Source: Cellvibrio sp. UBA7661 (GTDB lineage: Bacteria; Pseudomonadota; Gammaproteobacteria; Pseudomonadales; Cellvibrionaceae). Taken from it: a DNA stretch of 64,000 bases. The stretch covers positions 248,001 through 312,000 of the forward strand of contig DLHT01000005.1 in assembly GCA_002483365.1 (NCBI GenBank), written 5' to 3'. The notes under the pieces are model-generated. The model ran no database searches and was not told the DNA's origin. It saw only the letters and a list, made by a program, of their open reading frames with translations. The position numbers were made by a program, and so were the translations under genes. Position 1 is the stretch's first letter; each line of letters begins with the position of its first letter. Below are positions 62,600 through 64,000 of this stretch, piece after piece.

Positions 62600-64000
62600 C
62601 TACATATAAGCCTTGGCAAAGGCTGCCTTGGATTCCTGGATATACGTGCGGACTTTAACCGCATGGGATTCCCAGAGCGCGCGGTCAGTCTCGCTTGTAA
62701 AAGGGTTTTGTTCTTTGGCTACAGAGCGATCAAATTTATCGTAAAAAGTAATGACTGATGATGCAATTTGATTAAATCGTTCTTTAAACACCTGGGTTTC
62801 TTCCATCGTGCCCGTCGCCTTCATCATGAACTGTACAAACTCTGTATTGGAACTGGAATGGTTCTGATAACTTTCGGCCTGCAAGAGAAAATAATTATTA
62901 ATTTCTTGCAACGCTGCCGTGCGAATTGTTTCATCCTTGCTCAGAACACGGTTGTAGTTTTCCTGGCCGCGCCCCATACCACCGGCAATCAGCGATTCTT
63001 TTAAATGTTTATCCAGATCCTTGCGGAATTTATCGACCTCGCGCTGGATGTCCATCAGGTCTTTATCCAAAGCGACAACCATGTTTAATTCTTTTTCCAC
63101 CTCGCCTAAAAAGCCTTCGGCCTTGGCAAAGGTTTTCAACCCATTGGCTTCTGCAAATTTGCGCGCTTTGCGATCAATACCCGCATTTTCATACGACACG
63201 CGATCAAATGTGGTGGCGACAATGGTTTTGAATGGCTCGGCAAACGCCTGATAGGCGCCCTGGGTCATCACGTTCAGGCTTGCAGTCGCAATATCACCCA
63301 AAGGTTTCAGTAAAGATTCCATGCGCGATTTTTGAATAGGTGATGCCACCATACGTACATCACTGACAATCCCTTTAAACGTGTGGTAACCGAGCGGGTT
63401 CGCCATTTTGCCGCGCTCGGATGTTGCCAATACCAGCGTCACGCTGGAATAGATACCGTTAGCGTATTCAAGGTACTGACGCTGCACATCAATCTGTGCT
63501 GCATAATTTTTACCCAGAGTGCGCAATGCATCTGCCTGCACCTGATAATTTTTGTCATCACGTAATTTGCCCAATACTTCGGCAATCACTTTTTCCTGAT
63601 TTTTTTGCAGCGCAGTATCAAGCAGGATTTTTTCTACGCTTAAATCATCAATCCATACTTGCCCGTTGGTCACTTCAAAATCCAGGCGCAAATATTTTTT
63701 GCCCGGATCATCAATCGAAATACGTTTGGCATGATATTCCGTTGAGTCATTGCTGCCTTTAATTTGCCCGACCTGCATCCAACCGCTGTCAATATTCTGG
63801 TTGGTAGCCACCAACACGTTAATGGTGTACTGCGTTGCGGGCGATGAGGTTTTTATCCAAAACTCCAGCGTGCCCTGCTCATTCAAGTTCACCCGCGAGC
63901 GCACCGATGCCTCGCCCTCTTCCACCAATAATGCACCTGTGCCTGTGCGTGCCTGTTCGGCAACGGCTTTGGTGCCATAGATCAGCGCCCATTTTTTCAA
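62600..64000 (-). CDS. Unidentified large protein, 3' part (runs off the right edge)
   Basis: At least 466 residues, open at the window edge. The first 130 visible residues look like a beta-sandwich of the carbohydrate-binding type (GTLEFWIKTSSPATQYTINV, YLRLDFEVTNGQVWIDDLSV). The remaining 330 are almost wholly helical with coiled-coil pattern (EKELNMVVALDKDLMDIQRE, VDKFRKDLDKHLKESL). I do not recognise the helical part. The combination suggests an exported or surface-attached glucan-related protein, but this is not shown. Its terminator is at 62522. Confidence 0.6.
   Translation of the reverse strand: MKKWALIYGTKAVAEQARTGTGALLVEEGEASVRSRVNLNEQGTLEFWIKTSSPATQYTINVLVATNQNIDSGWMQVGQIKGSNDSTEYHAKRISIDDPGKKYLRLDFEVTNGQVWIDDLSVEKILLDTALQKNQEKVIAEVLGKLRDDKNYQVQADALRTLGKNYAAQIDVQRQYLEYANGIYSSVTLVLATSERGKMANPLGYHTFKGIVSDVRMVASPIQKSRMESLLKPLGDIATASLNVMTQGAYQAFAEPFKTIVATTFDRVSYENAGIDRKARKFAEANGLKTFAKAEGFLGEVEKELNMVVALDKDLMDIQREVDKFRKDLDKHLKESLIAGGMGRGQENYNRVLSKDETIRTAALQEINNYFLLQAESYQNHSSSNTEFVQFMMKATGTMEETQVFKERFNQIASSVITFYDKFDRSVAKEQNPFTSETDRALWESHAVKVRTYIQESKAAFAKAYM

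Overview
This window looks like chromosomal DNA of a polysaccharide-degrading gammaproteobacterium, most likely a Cellvibrio-like member of the Cellvibrionaceae. The evidence is two very large secreted family-81 beta-1,3-glucanases with serine-rich linkers and carbohydrate-binding modules, a transmembrane AraC-type regulator beside one of them, a gammaproteobacterial RhlB helicase, LpxO, CysZ, a rhombosortase and a PEP-CTERM protein. I see no rRNA, tRNA, CRISPR array, transposase or phage gene. All assignments come from reading the sequence; no database search was run.

Layout. 1-2061: end of an unknown gene, a small exported protein, rhombosortase and cysZ. 2085-9875: a chaperone-usher type pilus operon (leader with a mini-ORF and terminator hairpin, two DUF4402 pilins, chaperone, large usher, SPOR lipoprotein, FlgT-like lipoprotein). 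9946-16577: a double-receiver protein with degenerate GGDEF, an extradiol dioxygenase, RhlB, an amidotransferase, a VIT-family transporter, cytochrome b561 and DUF3465. 16727-18445: a promoter carrying two palindromic operators, a membrane protein and a TetR regulator. 18442-36807: an amide/urea nitrogen cluster (fmdB, fmdA, urtABCDE, and a permease-histidine kinase fusion with a LuxR-type response regulator), interrupted by a GH81 glucanase and its probable AraC-type regulator. 36940-47081: LpxO, acetyltransferase, a second GH81 enzyme, a PEP-CTERM protein, CPBP protease, acetyltransferase, retropepsin-like protein, DUF1080 protein and a TPR lipoprotein. 47265-53200: a nitrate-type ABC transporter behind an NtrC/sigma-54-like control region, followed by a thiamine-diphosphate enzyme. 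53305-62397: a GGDEF-EAL response regulator, two citrate-synthase-like genes, a TonB-dependent receptor and a DUF4154-histidine kinase hybrid. 62600-64000: an unknown protein running off the right edge.

How it fits together. The best candidate for a coherent, under-described system is the amide/urea module. A 44-bp element with 7-bp inverted arms occurs upstream of both fmdA (20270-20313) and urtA (32057-32100), in the same orientation to the genes. The arm sequence differs between copies but stays self-complementary. Next to urtA lies a sensor that fuses an NCS1 (cytosine/allantoin-type) permease, a cysteine-rich cluster and a hybrid histidine kinase, followed by a LuxR-type response regulator. 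I infer that this pair senses an amide or urea-like compound and drives both transporter and formamidase through the shared element. Two copies of one dispersed repeat, each with its own private long inverted arms, also lie inside this cluster (18848-18949 and 30512-30610). Together with the nitrate transporter the window is rich in nitrogen scavenging, set beside beta-1,3-glucan degradation.
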